This document shows, one piece after another, positions 62,758 through 64,000 of a stretch of DNA of 64,000 nt. The notes beneath the pieces are model-generated. The model was not told where the DNA came from. It saw only the letters and a program-made list of their open reading frames with translations, and did no database searches. Numbering within the stretch: the first letter of the stretch is position 1; every line of letters begins with the position of its first letter. The stretch is from Opitutia bacterium ISCC 52 (GTDB taxonomy: Bacteria; Verrucomicrobiota; Verrucomicrobiia; Opitutales; UBA2995): positions 868,001 through 932,000 of the forward strand of contig CP076040.1 in NCBI GenBank assembly GCA_014529675.2, read 5' to 3'. The translations under genes were made by a program, and so were the position numbers.

Positions 62758-64000
62758 ATGAATACCCAAACCTCAGTTACTTCCAATCGTCGTTCATTTC
62801 TCAAAGGTATCTTAGCGGCCGGGGTGGCTCCGATAGTATTGCCGTCTGGACTTTTAGGGAGTGATGCACCTTCTAATAAAATTACTTTGGGTTTTATTGG
62901 CGTGGGTTGGCAAGGGGTAGACCTTAACTTAAACTCGTTTCTCGCAGAAGACGATTGCGTATGCATGACCGTTTGCGATGCCTACATGAGTCGTGCCGAG
63001 TCCGCCAAAAAACTGGTGGATAAGCAGTATGGGAACGAAGACTGCAAGGCGGTCCAGGACTTTCGGGAAATCATTGACGATCCGAAGATTGATGCGGTTG
63101 TCATCTCTACGCCCGACCATTGGCACACCACTATGTCGCTCATGGCTCTTGAGGCTGGTAAGCATGTCTTTTGCGAAAAGCCTACCTACTCGATCGGGGA
63201 AGGTCGAGTGCTTGCCGATGCGGTGAAAAAGAGCGGGAAGATGTTTTCCACGGGCTTGGAAGACCGGTCCCTCATTCATTATCACCGAATGGTGGAGTGG
63301 GTTAGGAATGGTGCCATCGGAGATTTGCATCACATGGATGTGGGCGTTCCTGAGGGAGCCATTCATCCTTATGAGGAAGAGGAGGCTATTCCGGATGATC
63401 TCAACTGGAAGCTATGGCTCGGACCCGCACCTTATCATCCATATACGGCTACACGGACGGAGCCTATGCACTGGCGTTACATCCGCGACTACTCCACGGG
63501 TATCATAACGGATTGGGGCGCTCACCTGGTAGACACCGCACAGTTTGCAGCCAATGACCCGCACAAATGTGCTATAGAAGTAAAAGGATCCGCGGTGCCC
63601 TCCCCGGAAAAGGCGCAATCGAATATCCCTGCTAATTACGATCTTCATTATCGTTATTCGAATGGCATTACTATGCAGCTGCACAATGTTTCCAAAGAAG
63701 AAGGATTGGCCGCCAACGTCTACGTGAGATTTTATGGATCTAAAGGTTGGGTATCGGTAACCGGCTGGCGCGGCCAGTTTGGTGCCAGCGACGAGAACTT
63801 ACTTCGGAAGAGGTATCCCGAAAAATTAAACAAACACGTTCCGTTACCCGCTCGGGAACATCCGAATTTTCTGGCCTGTATTCGTTCGGGAGAAGACCCC
63901 ACCTACCCAGCAGAAACCTTGCACCAACTCAGCACGACCCTGCATATGGGAGTCATCGCCGCTGATTTGGGACGAGGCCTCACATGGGATCCCAAAAAAG
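62758..64000 (+). CDS. Gfo/Idh/MocA oxidoreductase, Tat-type leader, 3' end outside window
   Basis: The frame from ATG 62758 stays open to the right edge (414 codons, no stop). It begins with a twin-arginine-like leader (NRRSFLKGILAAG, about 10-22), then the Rossmann strand ITLGFIGVGWQG (42-53) and the family's CEKP (139-142, Lys141 catalytic). PDHWHTTMSLMALEAGKHV is a typical stretch of PVC members. The protein should be close to complete. It probably oxidises or reduces a sugar derivative in the periplasm. It is only loosely similar to the Tat oxidoreductase at 12501. What follows it is unknown. Confidence 0.9.
   Translation, partial: MNTQTSVTSNRRSFLKGILAAGVAPIVLPSGLLGSDAPSNKITLGFIGVGWQGVDLNLNSFLAEDDCVCMTVCDAYMSRAESAKKLVDKQYGNEDCKAVQDFREIIDDPKIDAVVISTPDHWHTTMSLMALEAGKHVFCEKPTYSIGEGRVLADAVKKSGKMFSTGLEDRSLIHYHRMVEWVRNGAIGDLHHMDVGVPEGAIHPYEEEEAIPDDLNWKLWLGPAPYHPYTATRTEPMHWRYIRDYSTGIITDWGAHLVDTAQFAANDPHKCAIEVKGSAVPSPEKAQSNIPANYDLHYRYSNGITMQLHNVSKEEGLAANVYVRFYGSKGWVSVTGWRGQFGASDENLLRKRYPEKLNKHVPLPAREHPNFLACIRSGEDPTYPAETLHQLSTTLHMGVIAADLGRGLTWDPKK

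Overview
The window looks like a chromosomal segment of a marine Verrucomicrobiota bacterium, probably from the Opitutales/Puniceicoccales side of the phylum. That placement is inferred from gene content, not from a marker gene. The support is an Opitutae-style TonB receptor with the GYYASTTLAGGR plug motif, a DUF1549/DUF1553 plus DUF1501 pair, tandem DUF1080 domains, Tat-exported Gfo/Idh/MocA oxidoreductases, three sulfatases, many PQQ-type beta-propellers, and numerous short GTAG-headed palindromic repeats. No rRNA, tRNA, CRISPR array, phage or transposase gene was seen.

Region 1 (1-12091) is one tightly packed plus-strand operon. It holds the end of a PQQ propeller protein, a small DUF3311-like membrane protein, a sodium:solute symporter, an EhpF-like adenylating enzyme, an aldehyde-dehydrogenase-fold reductase, an iron alcohol dehydrogenase, a PQQ propeller lipoprotein, a HemW-like radical SAM enzyme, a chorismate-lyase-like protein, a flavin-dependent halogenase-like enzyme, a GT4 glycosyltransferase and a hot-dog thioesterase. 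Region 2 (15153-25936) adds an FMN split-barrel protein, a small DMT-like membrane protein, a PaaK-like ligase, a LolD/FtsX-type ABC transporter and three PQQ propeller proteins. Together these read as a specialised-metabolism locus that activates, reduces and decorates a (probably aromatic) carboxylic acid and exports it. No ketosynthase, NRPS or precursor peptide is visible, and I know of no named pathway with this gene set. A Tat-exported oxidoreductase and a double DUF1080 protein (12501-15099) sit between the two halves.

Region 3 (26020-44000) is sugar catabolism: a secreted DUF1501/DUF1549-1553 pair, an IlvD-type sugar-acid dehydratase, a GarL/YfaU-type aldolase, a FucU mutarotase, a zinc dehydrogenase, an aldo/keto reductase, an AraC regulator, a sulfatase and a large TonB receptor. 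The most economical reading is a non-phosphorylative L-fucose route fed by a sulfated polysaccharide.

Region 4 (44424-55997) holds an exported protein with a TonB-C-like tail. It continues with a tripartite tricarboxylate transporter whose solute-binding protein is fused to the small TctB membrane subunit, followed by TctA, one secreted and one leaderless sulfatase, a VCBS/FG-GAP lipoprotein, a porin-like barrel and a zinc dehydrogenase. Region 5 (56097-64000) is partly decayed: an nnrS-like gene and a TPR gene both carry nonsense and frameshift lesions. It also has a phosphotriesterase-family enzyme, another PQQ protein, an EF-hand protein and the start of another Gfo/Idh/MocA gene.

Intergenic spaces repeatedly hold two families of short palindromes (GTAGGAGC... 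and GTAGGGC...) that resemble REP/BIME elements. No RAYT transposase is present in the window.
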